DNA of 37,919 nucleotides from Helochares maculicollis (taxonomy: Eukaryota; Arthropoda; Insecta; Coleoptera; Hydrophilidae), in contig JAWQRO010000491.1 in NCBI GenBank assembly GCA_033557835.1, forward strand, positions 1 through 37,919. The letters run 5' to 3'. The notes below the pieces were generated by a model that did no database searches, had not been told where the DNA came from, and worked only from the letters and a program-made list of their open reading frames with translations. Each line of letters begins with the position of its first letter. The first letter of the stretch is position 1. This document shows, in pieces, positions 12,057-23,893 of this stretch. The translations under genes were made by a program, and so were the position numbers.

Positions 12057-13287
12057 GTTTAACCAATAATTTTACACTTTACATTCCTGAACACAATTTT
12101 TTGCTAGTTTTTCTCGACAATAAGCCCGACCCCAAAAATTGACTTCAATTTAAATTGACATGTGCCAAATATTTAAATTTCTGGTTTGTTACTAGATTTT
12201 ATTGTTTGAGAATTTATGCAATGCGATGAGCCATATTCTGAAAAAAATATTTCTGCCATAAAATATAATTAAATCGAGTTTTGTGGACACATACTTATAT
12301 TGCGTATTAGTTTGGCAATAGCTTTGACACATTGTCTTTCATTTGGCATTTGTTTAATTCCTTCTCTTTATTTACCTTCACAATAAGTGTTTGCTCAGGA
12401 TACTTTCAAAATACAGTAGTAGTGTAGAGCGGAACAGATCAGGTCAGGGCAAAGCAGATTAGCTTGTACCGCTTCAAAAGTGAAATTCGAGCATCGTTTT
12501 GTTGCACATAGAAATCACTTCTTTTGCAATTTGAACACAGGAAATTTAAAAGATTAACAGATCACATATTGTGTTGTTTAAAAAAAATTAAAAATGTTAT
12601 TATTAACATGTCAGCAATAAATCCAATCAACTAAAATAAATTAACAAAATACAGTAAACTTTCACAAAATAATACCAATTACTATAACAAGACAATGTCA
12701 AGTATCATGATCTAAAAACACTTACTGTAAAGGAAAAAATTAGATCATATTTTGAAAAAACTATAAATAAAATTAAAGTTATTAATTTCTTTGAAAATGG
12801 GACTCAGTAGGACAAGTGCCTGGATATACTCTACTATTAAAATGAAGACGTCTCATATGAAATATACTATATTTGCGCCTTTTGTAATTGGAATGAGTCC
12901 TGTTTACATGTGTAATATAATATCAGTAAATTCATACCTGGTTATGGAGTATCCTAAAATCAGAACAGTCCTAAACATACATATATACATAACAATTGGT
13001 TCCACTCTGTTCAAATATTAGCTTATACTCTATATAATGATAAATAAATTTGCATGGAAACTGAAGCTCATAACAAAAGATTAGTAAAAATATTCAATAG
13101 CCAAGGCCGAATACTGAACCTCGTCAAATCAAAGCAGATCATTAAATGAAAAACATTAAAAACAATTAATATAATTTATTTGTTCAATGTGATAAAATGT
13201 TTCAGTCAAATCAAAACAAATATCTCTACACATAAGTTAAATTTATAATTTTCTTTTGTATAGCAAACAATAAATAACAATAAAATA
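12057..13287. other. Intergenic between zinc-finger 3' end and F-box start
   Basis: Both flanking genes run on the minus strand. The right end is the 3' UTR of the zinc-finger gene, with an AATAAA (minus) at 13180-13175, about 110 nt past its stop. The left end must contain the F-box promoter; I see no clear core promoter element. No exon is recognised in between. Confidence 0.5.
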
Positions 13288-16200
13288 TTAGTCAGGTAAA
13301 TATCGAGAACAGGTTTTTAAGTGAACACTTAGTAGACCTTTTGCTACAAATCCTTTATCACATATATGGCACACATAAGGCCGTTCGCCTGAATGGTATC
13401 TCTCATGTATAACAAGAGTAGATCTTTGAGAAAAACATTTTCCACAAGTCCTGCAAGTGTATGGCTTTTCTCCACTATGCACCCTCTCATGTAACTTTAA
13501 GTTGCATTTTTTTGCAAAACCTTTTCCACATACCGAACAGCAGTGAGGTTTATAACCAGTATGAATCCGGATGTGTTGTTTTAAATGTTCACTGCTGCTC
13601 AATCGTTTTCCACACATGTCACAAAGTACTGTATTTTCACCTGTGTGTCCTCGTACATGTAAAATAAGACTCTTTTTATGAGCAAAGCGTTTCAAACAAA
13701 TGGGACATTCATTTATAACAGGTGTTTCTGAATATAATTCAGGGTGCATACTTTTCTTATGGGCTATTAAATATCTTGTATATGGAAACGTTTTTAAACA
13801 TACTTCACATTCAAAAGGCATGGCACCTGTATGAAAATTTTTATGCTCTTCAAACCATGTAATAGATGTAAAGCCCTGAAAAATATAATATAGAAATTTA
13901 GTAAAACCAAATATATTTTTATTGAAGCAACAAACTCATGCTATTGTTATTATTAACTGTTATCATTGTACAATAATACTAATATATACACTATTTTTAA
14001 ATAATGTAGATTAGACCTCTATTTCTCATTTATTGTGTTATTAAAACTAAGGACGATAATTGACATTCAACAGTTTAAATTTTATAAACTAATTTGATGA
14101 ATACCAAAACAATTTAGCAACATAAGAAAATCAAGTTAAAGTGAGTCATATATTTGTTTTTAAGGTGAAATTTTTACCTTTCCACAAATCCCACATTTAT
14201 ATTTATAAGATTCTTCATGTTTTAACAAATGTTGCTTGAGGGATGTTCTTAATTCTGATTTAAAATCACACACTATACAATGATAATGGCCATCTTTCTG
14301 ATGCGTGGAATAATTATGAATACACAACAGCATCATGCTTTTATACGATTTATTGCAAATTTCGCAAGGATGAGCTTTGTCTCCATGAAACCTCTCATTG
14401 TGTTTCTCATAACTCCTCAGTGAAGTAAACTCTTTAGAACATATTCCACAACTGAAATAATCATTCTCTTGGTACTTAACAATGACCCCAGCTTTTTCTT
14501 GTCTTTCTCTCTCACTTTTATGATATTCATAATGATCTATCAGAGAAGTCTTATTTTTACAAATTTCATTGCAAATCATACAAGACCATTTTAAATTGCA
14601 CATTTCCTGTACCTTATTTGGATGTTCTTTCACTTTCATATTCAAATTGGTGTAGATAAATGGGTTTTTGTATATTATTTTCTCATTGCAAATTTTTTTT
14701 CTTTTTCCTTTCTTTGGTTTAGTCTTGGGTATGATGTGTTTGACCTGAAAATCTGGATCCTTATAATCATCTTCATTATCAGATTCATTTTCTATTTTTT
14801 CGGCTTCTGCAGGTGATTGTCTGGTCCAACCATCTTTTGTAGAGTTTTCTTCAGTAATTGAGACTAATGGTTCATACAAACAAGATTCTGTTCTAAAAAT
14901 GTAATTGTTATAATTTTATTATAAATATTAGCAGTTTTTGTGAGATTGAAAAGTTTAGCTGAAAGTTCTGGATAATTATAAAATATAAAATAAAACAAGA
15001 AAGAAAATTGGTTTTTCAATGTAGTATTTATAGCTACAGTAAGGTCATTCACCTACTTTTGCTATTATCTATTTTTAATCCTAAATTAGTCCTAAAAATA
15101 TATTTTACAACATTGTAATCTTAGTCATTTCACAAAAATGAACTTTTGAAATTGGTTTTGTAACTTTAATCGCTGTTGTAGAGATTTGTTCATAGCAATG
15201 ACAAAGCAAATGTAATTTTAAAGGCACTATCTTCGATGGAGTACCATATAATGATGAACTATATATATCAGCTCTCTCAACTAAACTTTACTAAAATTCT
15301 GAATGGATTTTTGCAAAAAACAAAACAGATACTTTTTTCATATACTAATTTGAGCATTTGATGAGAGATTTTAGACCTATAAACATTATATAAAAGTACC
15401 CAAAAATCAGATCAATTCATAGATAGTTTCAAAACATGAAGCATTCTTCAGAAATGGTGTATGTATGCTACCAAAAAGATGAGAAAAAGTAGGATATCCT
15501 GATTGCTTTAAATAAAATGAGGTACTATTCTTTTACAATTACTAATTTTTGATCAAAATGGCAGAAATATACTTTTAATATATTATTAGATCCGGTATAC
15601 AAACTGTTTAAAAAAAATCAATTTACTGGGCTACTTCAGCTAAAAATAGCTGTATAGATGAGAATAGTGAAAAAGTTCTTGGAATTACTACATTTAATAA
15701 CATTTTTATGCACTTATTCATTCTATATTTATGAAAACGGTTTGGGAGATTAGAGAGAACGAAACCTATTCTAGCAAACAATTACAGTAGTTTGATCACA
15801 TTTTCTATTACTCAGTTGATTTTACTTCCATTTGCTGTGTTTTCTCTTGGTCTGATTTTTATTCTAAAAATAAAATGAATGTTATGGTAGTGGAAAATTG
15901 GCATGTGTTGTAAGTACTACTTTTAACTTCATAAATCAAAGTTTATGTTAAAATATATACTATCCTCAAATTGGACAACGAAAGTTTCTTCCATATACAT
16001 TTTATGGAAGATTTGTTCATTTAAAAAACTTGACAAGTAAAATTAATGTTACATATAAAATGATACATGTAACAAGAAGATTGAATTTAAATTAATAAAT
16101 TATAATAAAATTAATTTTATTCCCAAGATTTAGGGAAATCCCCTTTGAATTGAGGTAAAAATGATGGTAAATTTCATGGCTCATTGTTTAAAAACAATTG

Positions 16201-18704
16201 TTTAAATATTAATTTTATCTTCCTATTTATTATTTTGAAATGTGTATCTCTACTAATTTTATCTATCTCTCTTTTTCAATTGATTTTTCAATATCTAGCA
16301 AAATGTGCTTTGTGTAGCATCAGTGATTTTGAGGTACTGATACTTATATTAAATCAACCTGCAACATATACACACATTTTTTTTGCTTTAAAGAGATAAT
16401 AAACATAGCTAATTTTCACATGATCACATTATTGATATTTAGATATATAAGTGACAAACATTTTTCATATGTGACAACAATTCTTCTGTTTCTTCTTCTT
16501 TTGTTAATAATACAAAATTCGAATACAATAAAAACGGCCTTAAAACTGACTTTATGAATAATAAAGATAGTTTAGGCAGATTTACAAAATGTTCGGATTC
16601 CTTTTTATTGGTGTTTGTTTACTTTTTATTATATAATCACTTTTAGAGTTTTATTTGGTGTTAAATCAATCTTGAGAAATTTTATGGCGTATTTTATTGT
16701 TTTTTACTACAATATACAAACAGCAGATAACTAAAGTGAATCAATTCTCTTGTATACCCGATTCCTTAATTGAAAATTAATTAACGTAATTAAATTTTAA
16801 TGTTATTTTTTGCCTATTTTCAACACCAATTTATTTACATGTCAGTTGCTTTAATATCTATTTTTAATTCGGCAGTATGTAGCAAAATACACTAATGAGA
16901 TATGATATCAATATCAATATCTCAAGAAGTATAATTAGATATATGCAAGCAGGTACCCACTACTGTAAGGATTATCTAAGGTATGGGTGCTTATTAGTTA
17001 TCGTTTTATGAATATTCATTGCTAATGCTGTTACATATATTGAACAGATGCTTCTAGAAAAATAATTCGCATTTCTATGCAAAGAAAATTGATTTTAGGT
17101 CCCAAACATTTGCATCCTTGCCGGCAGTTTTAATCTATATTAATTTTGAAAAATTGGCAAATATGCGTATTGATTTAATATTAATAAATAATATCCACTC
17201 CACCTCTTGTAGGCATCATGTTATCATTAATCAATAATGATTATTGATCTTAATACACAATCTCCAACACATTAAAAAAAACAATCTCTTCATTCATGTA
17301 ATGGATTTAATTTCATAGCTTTTTAGAAGCAAGTGCAAAGAGAAAATGGAAAACTTTTTCATCTAATTTGATAGGCATATCTACTCATATTGTTTCAAAA
17401 CAAACTTATATTTGTTGCGCTTCAGTCTTACATCGTTCAGATATAATTGTATTGACAGAGAATTGTATATTCAGCAACACATTTATAACAAGCAAAAAAG
17501 CGACGAGTAGGTTACTAAATAGCTGATCATGAGATATAATGTGAATTGTATTTGTGAAACATTTATTAAAAATAATGTCCTATATATGCCTCCATTTTAA
17601 ATCACATTGAGAATATCAAATTAATGTAAATGCAAATCCAAAGTAAAAATGGTCATAAAATTATTATTAATAAGTCCATATCTATTTAGGATGTGATGTA
17701 AAGTTGAGTTTTCATAATTACAAAATATGTAGATCTGAACAAGTGGGTGTTGACAGAGAATGTATAGGCAAAAATACATATATAGAATCATGAATCCGAT
17801 AGAAGTTTGGATATTTCATTAATCTACTCTTAAAAATGTGTAATGCAATTATTTTAAAGTAGAAATCAATAATTACTAATTTACTTTCTGATGTGCAGTT
17901 TTAAATTTGCCAAAAAACCTGATTTAATGCTGAAAATTTTGCTGCCACAATTTATTATTTCAATGGAATTATGCCTAGCTTACAGAAAAGGTATAAGATT
18001 GTATGCATGCTGTGTTAATAACTTAAAGAATGATTTAATATTATGCATGCAATAGTTGCATTGCTGTAATTATATTAATAGCAATAAGATTACAATACTG
18101 CAATTGTTTGTGCCAATAATTAGAAGTGACTACTATATAAATCACATATCCTGGCCAACTGTTACTGTTAGTTTTCATAAATCAACCCAATTTTAAAGCT
18201 CTGAAAATTATTAATACTCAATTAATGCACCTGTTGATTGACAGGACGGAGCGCTTCAATGAGAATTTATGGCCATTTATAATAGAAAAATTGCATACAA
18301 TATTCTTCAAACTCTTTGATATTAAATTAAAAGTTATCAAGTATATGCTGAGCTGATTGTTTTAATATATAAATCATACGTACATTGTTACTGTATTAAA
18401 GTAATGGACTGGAAATTTAAAATCATTAGCTGAATACAATAATGATCAATCATTGTCAGCTGTTTATAATGAATACCAGGGATTCATATGCATAAATGTT
18501 GGTCTAGCAAAAAAAAAGAGAAAAAGAAAATTGTCTGGAAAATGGCAAAGCCATATAAAATCTTACTTACTCTAGTGCAAAAGGTGGTAAAAAAATTTCT
18601 TCAAACTTATTTTGCTCATTTTGTACTTGTAGATTACTAGGTTTTCGAAGTTTGTCAGCGGAATTAACACAATTTAAGGGTATTATTTCCACAGCATCAG
18701 TCAT
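13288..18704 (-). CDS. C2H2 zinc-finger protein, 11 fingers, probable transcription factor
   Basis: Three exons (minus): 18704-18571, 14892-14178 and 13875-13288. They join in frame through GT-AG introns of 3678 and 302 nt, giving 478 residues. Residues 1-45 come from the small first exon (MTDAVEIIPLNCVN...). Residues about 75-115 hold an acidic patch (ESDNEDDYKD) and a basic cluster (KTKPKKGKRKK), a likely nuclear localisation signal. Fingers begin near residue 148. Four lie in exon 2, one is split by intron 2 (CGICGK / GFTSITWFEEHKNFH), and six lie in exon 3. Several of the later ones are joined by TGEK/SGEKP-type linkers, as in DNA-binding arrays. The last finger ends in Cys (HLKTC), a C2HC variant. 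There is no ZAD or KRAB domain at the N-terminus, and I do not recognise an orthologue. The start is the first ATG in an exon whose donor phase exactly fits exon 2. It is divergent from the dynein light chain gene, 474 bp from start to start. Confidence 0.88.
14893..18570. other. Large first intron of the zinc-finger gene
   Basis: 3.7 kb of AT-rich sequence between a GTAAGTAAG donor (18570) and a TTTTTAG acceptor (14893). No internal gene was recognised. The part near 15650-15870 weakly resembles 33595-33800 and may be an old repeat. Confidence 0.6.
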
Positions 18705-19178
18705 TTTAGGATACACTTATTAATAATAAAAAATTGAATTTGTTTGTCAACTACCTTTAATCCGCTAATGGATATTTATTGATAGTCAGAAAAAAAAATG
18801 ACAAAACAACTACCTGTCAAACCACAGAGCTACGTTTAAATAGAAAAATTGATTGGATTGAATAAATAAAAACCAGCTTGAAAACACAATGCTTCTTTTA
18901 AAAATAAGCTTTTATTAATTTTTAAAATTCAAATCTTTAAGTAACTGGAGTGTATTTTTTAATTTGATCGCATATGATCAATAAATAAATTGAAATCTCA
19001 TAACAAGACGATCTATTTTTATGACTTTGTGAACAAATGTCATCTTTACGTTTGCTTAACCTCAATATTGGTTGCTATGGAAGTACAAATCAACACGAAA
19101 TGCAACCATTATAAAGTTACTTAAAAAGTAGTTTATTCTATAACTAATTGCTAGTAATTTTCGAAAAAAGATTTAAAT
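18705..19178. promoter_or_regulatory. Divergent promoter region between zinc-finger gene and dynein light chain gene
   Basis: The two start codons face away from each other across 474 bp, so both promoters and 5' UTRs must lie here. The only specific element I can point to is the X-box-like motif at 19071-19084 (separate entry). No clear TATA box with correct spacing can be assigned without transcript ends. Confidence 0.5.
19071..19084. promoter_or_regulatory. X-box-like RFX site upstream of the Tctex1 gene
   Basis: GTTGCTATGGAAGT fits 12 of 14 positions of the animal ciliary X-box consensus RYYNYYATRRNRAC; the mismatches are the last two bases. It lies 95 nt before the start codon of an intraflagellar-dynein light chain, the usual distance for RFX-regulated ciliary genes. 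The same core, GGTTGCTATG, recurs upstream of PACRG. It is an inference from motif and position only. Confidence 0.5.
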
Positions 19179-22100
19179 ATGAATCCTGTAATGGAAAAGA
19201 ATGAAGACGTCCTAGCAGAAGATGCTATATCGTTGACGATGGATGAGGAAGAGGAAGCGAGAGCTTTAGAGGAATCTGGACCATCTACACAGAAAGAAGC
19301 AAGTCATGCTTCCATCCAGCCCCTAACAATTCATCAGCTGAAGCCACCTCTTCATGAGAAGTATTGTACTTGTTTCACTATTTGTTCTCAAATTAGTATC
19401 ACAGTTCAAAACACTAACACAATATGATATGTGCCTTCCTTACATTAATAGTTTCTATATTCAAGGGTGAATCCTGAATATCTGGGTATAAAATATAGTG
19501 AAATTGTATACTAAATACTAGACACTAATTCTTAAAAATATGGATTAAGCTTCATACAACCAAACCGAGGGTTGCCATTGTGACAATTAAAATTGTCATC
19601 TTTAAAGTCATTGCCAGACTATGCATAGTTTTTTCTTGGCCCTTTAGAACTGAGTAAGGCTTTGTTCTAACAATAATTCAATTTCCTCTGTTGTAACTTA
19701 ACTCTCCTATGCCTAAAGAATGGGGGTAATGCATTAGAGAGTTAGCATTAAAATTAAATAGTCATTTATTTGAAAAACCCTTCAATGACACTCTCAGATG
19801 TTCATATAATGTGACGTATTATTCTTAAGTTAGGTCCGAAAGTCCCAAATGTATATAGTTTCTGCTAATACTCTAAACTAAAGTTGTGGACCAATGTGTA
19901 GTTCAATGAGCTTCAATATTCTTATTCAGTTTATGATAATATCAAAACTAATTCTGTACTTTAGTGTGGTCTTCCTAGTTTTGCAGGGAGCACCTACATT
20001 CTTTGCCTGATTTTTTTAATATTTCTACTTCTCATTGATCCAGATAACTTTAAATATTAAAAGTTTATATTTTAACATTTTTACATAAAAATGCTAATTG
20101 CGTAAATACTTCAGTGTTGCAATTTCAGATTCAATGGAAATAATTTTGACATGGCTTTTGTTTGATCATACCACATAAATTAATAAAAACCGTTTGGATA
20201 TTATGAAGTAAGCAGTCCATTTGTGAAATGATTTTAGCATCAAAATTAGTATAAGAAATAGAATAATTTATTAAATTTTGCTATTCTGACATTTTTGTAG
20301 TCAGAGTCAAGAATGCATATTGTTGATTTTATTTAAGAAAATCTGGTGTTTCCACTCAACATTACCGTATTTGTACTGCATAAAAGTACCTGCAATTAAT
20401 AATATCAAAACTACAAACACCTACATGCGATGCAAAAATAAAACAGTATTTTAATAATTTCGAGCTCAAACTATATATAAATATATTCTTTAGAGTGCCA
20501 GCTAAAAATTTTCATTAGAAATTACAAGATTGAACACCTCTAAATCTGCATAAAAGAGTTATTTGAAAATGTGAATTCATAACCTAACAAGCGAATCCGA
20601 CCGGCTAAGAATTAACACTAAATGCAATAGAAGATGAAGAAGCAGCAAAATACAATTTAAACTGAAGTCTCCATATGAATGCAAAATCTCAGTCGGCTTA
20701 CGTCAAATGTTTTTAACCAACTGTAATTTTTAAATCTAATATTTTGTACACTAGTAATATAATTTTATAGCAACACTTAATTTTTCAGTGGTAAATTAAT
20801 TTTCATATATAAAATTTTTTTAGTGCCCTTTAAGTGTGTAACGAGTCAATAGCTCTATTTAAACGCCTTGTTTACTTGAAAAAATTTCAAAACTGTGTAG
20901 GTAAACAAGTACTTCCAGTGGTCTTACATGCCTCAAATGTTGATACAGATCTAAGTTTTTGCAATAATGGCCGTATACCAAATTTTATTGCTTTTAGCTC
21001 AAATGGTTTGACCGCTATCGTGTTTACATACACACCCACAGACAACATGCCAAAAATGGTCAAAATGGATTGAGGGGCACTCAAAACGTAGAGATCCGTC
21101 AAAATCTTGAGGTCGAATTTTTTCATGGTCCCAATATCTTCCCTGTACTATTCTTCGTATAGTAATACGGAAATATAAAAATTAGTCATGCTAAACATGA
21201 TCAATTGCTTTCCCAAGTTCTGTGCTGACTTGTAGTTTTTCCTTATGTTTATGCTGCTTTAACATTTTTAGTAAAAAGTATTGTAAAAATATATTTTTTA
21301 AAGATAAAACTACAGTCTACAATGCATTCTACAGCACTCGTCACGATTCAGCTGTCTAGATAACTATTTGTGCAAGATTAATTTGTGAATATTAATTTTC
21401 AGCTACTGCGATATTGCAATTTTCATAAGAGCAAACAAAGTTTATCGCTTAATCTTTAGCAATGTATGGTCTTAGTTGTCTGCATAAGGGAAACAATTTC
21501 TTACACAGATATGTATTTATAAATATTATGCAAATGAGACTGCTTAATCTTGTTCTTCAACCAATCAAATTGCAGCTGATTCTGAAAAAAGTAATTTACT
21601 ATTGAGTTCTTGACATGTTGAAAAATGTACAAGATTTTCGTTTTTCAATTCAGTAGCTTTACTTTAAAACACTTAATCATGCAAAACATTAACAACTTGA
21701 TTTCCATCTTGAAGGTTCATGTTTGACTTATTTAAGTGTATAGTCACATCTACTGAAGGGCCTGGATCTTGTTTCTACTAGATTTTCGTCAAATCAGTGA
21801 TATCTTGATCTTTCATTACCATGACCATAATTATTTCATTAGAAAACGATAACATTTTTTAAGTACACTATGGCAGGGCCTCACTTTGATAGTAAACAGA
21901 AGTGTCACACTTTTACTACTTAATTCTTCTAATATTGATGCATATTGGTTCGTTTTACAAGCTTAAATAAAGTAACCAACTTAATTTCCAAATTTAAGAA
22001 CTTTGGAGCATAGAACGTGCTGGTATATGATGCAATAGATGTGTGTGTCAATTGGGCTCTTGGATTGGGTCTCCTTTTGTCAACTTGCCGTAAGAAAGAT

Positions 22101-23470
22101 TGTATTGCATCATAACTTTCTATATTTTCACAAGGTTCCTCTTCTGTTATGATGCTATGCATTTGTATCAGCTTAACAATTCCTAAAAATTTGCAAAATT
22201 TTCTCACAGTCACTTTCTAAATCCACAAGCTGTGCAGTATTTACCACACCCGTTGATTCATCAATGACTGTTAAAAAGAACTAATTCAATTGAATTGCTT
22301 CATGAATTGCTACTCGAAATTTTTTAAATTCTTTTCACATGGGGTGATAATGAAGCAGGCACTGTAATGAAAACTGATAATTAATAAATTAATGACATTA
22401 TCGGGCACTTACAAATATTACAGTTTTGTTCATGTTTAACATTATCATAGAAAGTTGTAGTTGATAATGGCTCTAACTAGAACTGAAAAACTGTATATTT
22501 TACTGCGGCAAATTAGTGATGTTAGTCACAACTTGGCTATAGATTTACTCCAGAGGTGCATATACAAGTTGCATCTGTACAAATCATGCATCAATTTAAG
22601 AGACTGACTACTATTGCAATAACTATTGCTAGAGCAACATTAATTTCCAATCATTCTAAAAATATTCGACTTAATCCATATTAGTTAATTGAAAATCCTA
22701 AAATAATCACAGACAAAATATCATTTCTGATCTTAAAGTAAAAACAGGCCTCTCAAGGCAAATTTGGTGGTGTCTAGTTTATAATGTTTTGAGATCCAGT
22801 CTCTAATCAAATTTGGTGACTACAAGAGGAATGTCTCTATCAAGTGCTACTTTTAAACAATTACGTATCCTCCTAATAATTATGTAATAGCTATTTTCAA
22901 TAATTTAAGACTATTGTGCCAATTTAACCTTCCATCATTTAAACTAGTGGTGCTTGTTTGAAGTAAAGCAATAGCTAGTTTATTTTTAAGGTGATCATTA
23001 CATATTGATGGCATTTTAACTTTGATAATTAAATGTAGGATTAAAACTAAACAATTGTTCCATTTCTCTTTGCAATAATAATTAATTTTGTAGGTTCAAA
23101 CAAAATCCAGTCAAAGAAATCATTCAAACTGTTATAGATGCTACATTAAATGAGAAAGTATATAGTAGTGCGGATGCAAAAACTTGGACGATAGACATGG
23201 CCAATGAAATAAATAAACTAGTTAAGGGACTGAATCTAAAGAGGTACAAACATATTGTTCAAGTTATAATAGGAGAATTGAAGGGCGCTGGTGTAAAATG
23301 TGGGGTCCGTTGTTTATGGGATTCTGAGACTGATGGCTATACCTACATTAGGTATATAAATGTAAGGCTCTTGATAATTACATAAATCGGATATCTACTA
23401 ATCACTCTTTTTATAATTTTAGGACAGCCTGTTTTGTGTAGTGGCAGTTTTCGCTGTATATTTGTATTAA
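19179..23470 (+). CDS. DYNLT2B: Tctex1-domain dynein light chain, DYNLT2B/TCTEX1D2 type
   Basis: Member of the Tctex1 family. The TCTEX1D2 branch is a light chain of dynein-2, the retrograde intraflagellar transport motor of cilia. Exons: 19179-19360, 23094-23361 and 23423-23470 (TAA). Phases match, with introns of 3733 and 61 nt, giving 165 residues. Residues 1-60 are acidic and low-complexity (DEEEEARALEE). The Tctex1 fold follows: NPVKEIIQTVIDATL, then the strongly conserved RYKHIVQVIIGELKGAGV, CLWDSETDGYT and the C-terminal strand NDSLFCVVAVFAVYLY. The hallmark sequence RYK.IVQV.IGE..G.GV..G.RCLWD and the ND.LFCV ending match TCTEX1D2 better than DYNLT1/3. The Met at 19179 is the first in the frame. 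The gene is convergent with PACRG, and an AATAAA lies at 23625-23630, 155 nt past the stop. Intron 1 hosts a repeat copy and a transposase relic. Confidence 0.9.
20340..21190 (-). mobile_element. Interspersed repeat copy 2 (inverted relative to copy 1)
   Basis: Reverse-complement match to the repeat at 6036-6915. The inverted ends are ACATTACCGTATT at 20359-20371 and, at about 21163-21175, a sequence whose reverse complement is ATATTTCCGTATT; these agree with each other at 11 of 13 positions. The portion at 20880-21175 aligns with 6051-6350 of copy 1 and carries a 79-codon minus-strand open frame (start 21126) with no known domain. The portion at 20340-20450 aligns with 6800-6915. The central part differs between copies. 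Length between ends is about 815 bp. It lies wholly inside intron 1 of the dynein light chain gene. Confidence 0.7.
22180..22325 (-). mobile_element. Possible hAT transposase relic
   Basis: On the minus strand, frames in 22325-22201 encode RVAIHEAIQLN, then a stop/frame break, then VIDESTGVVNTAQLV. This resembles the F..QLDESTDV.N.AQL segment of the hAT transposase catalytic domain, which includes a catalytic Asp. Only about 45 codons are recognisable, the frame is broken, and no terminal repeats were found. It is a decayed fragment if real; the adjacent 94-codon frame ending near 21929 is unassigned. Confidence 0.35.
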
Positions 23471-23624
23471 TAGTAGTTTAAATGAAAATTTTAACTTTTA
23501 TATGGTAATATTTTAATTTATTTATTTTGTTTTGAAAATATATAAAGTTATAATAATGGATAATATTTAATAATATAATACATTATAGTATACAAAATAT
23601 ATTATTACACATAACCAACATTAC

Positions 23625-23630
23625 AATAAA
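23625..23630 (+). terminator. Polyadenylation signal of the dynein light chain gene
   Basis: AATAAA 155 nt past the stop codon at 23470. The expected cleavage window, 10-30 nt further on, runs into the 3' end predicted for the distal-exon form of PACRG on the other strand. Confidence 0.45.
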
Positions 23631-23661
23631 AATAAATATTTATCTGACTAGTAATTTAACT

Positions 23662-23667
23662 TTTATT
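23662..23667 (-). terminator. Polyadenylation signal for PACRG distal last exon
   Basis: Reads AATAAA on the minus strand, 66 nt beyond the TGA of the duplicated PACRG exon (23733). Its presence at a normal distance supports that exon being a usable last exon. Confidence 0.45.
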
Positions 23668-23732
23668 ATTTAACCTTAATTACAATTGTTTCTTTTTTGT
23701 TATGTATCCATATCAAAAGAGTTTAAATGGCT

Positions 23733-23893
23733 TCAATTCATCATGCATGATTCATATGTGGGTATTAAATATTTTATGTTGATGAATGCGTCTTCACCTC
23801 CATATTGTTCCAATATTTCTAAAGTTTCATTTATAATATCTGCCAAATTTTCCCCCTTTAACTGGCTGTAATCTATTTCATCTCCACAATTAA
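23733..23893 (-). CDS. Duplicated (alternative) last coding exon of PACRG
   Basis: A second, intact version of the PACRG terminal exon. It starts after an ATTTTAG acceptor at 23894 with the last two bases of a Val codon, exactly the phase required by exon 3 (which ends AAT G at 24838). It runs NCGDEIDYSQLKGENLADII ... YLIPTYESCMMN and stops with TGA at 23735-23733. The length is 161 nt, identical to the proximal exon. It differs from the proximal exon at 6 of 52 residues (G to E, M to L, V to I, K to Q, L to M, I to M), while 22 further codons differ only silently. That ratio is what selection on protein sequence leaves, not neutral decay or recent copying. An AATAAA lies 66 nt downstream. 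I infer an alternative terminal exon. The fallback is an unspliced exon duplicate that is still young, but the silent divergence argues against that. Confidence 0.75.

Larger units (their letters stand above)
19361..23093. other. Large first intron of the dynein light chain gene
   Basis: Bounded by AA|GTATTG and TTTTGTAG|G. It contains the second copy of the TIR-bounded repeat (about 20340-21190) and a probable hAT relic (about 22180-22325). The remainder (19440-20330, 21200-22170 and 22330-23090) shows nothing I recognise. Confidence 0.6.

Noticed and set aside
16184..16399. Hydrophobic 71-codon plus-strand frame as a membrane protein
   Set aside because: The Phe/Leu/Ile-rich composition follows from AT-rich intronic DNA. 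No start context, partner exon or family match.
23686..23871. Plus-strand 61-codon open frame over the distal PACRG exon
   Set aside because: It is the antisense shadow of the conserved minus-strand exon, whose protein similarity to the proximal exon and splice phase are decisive.
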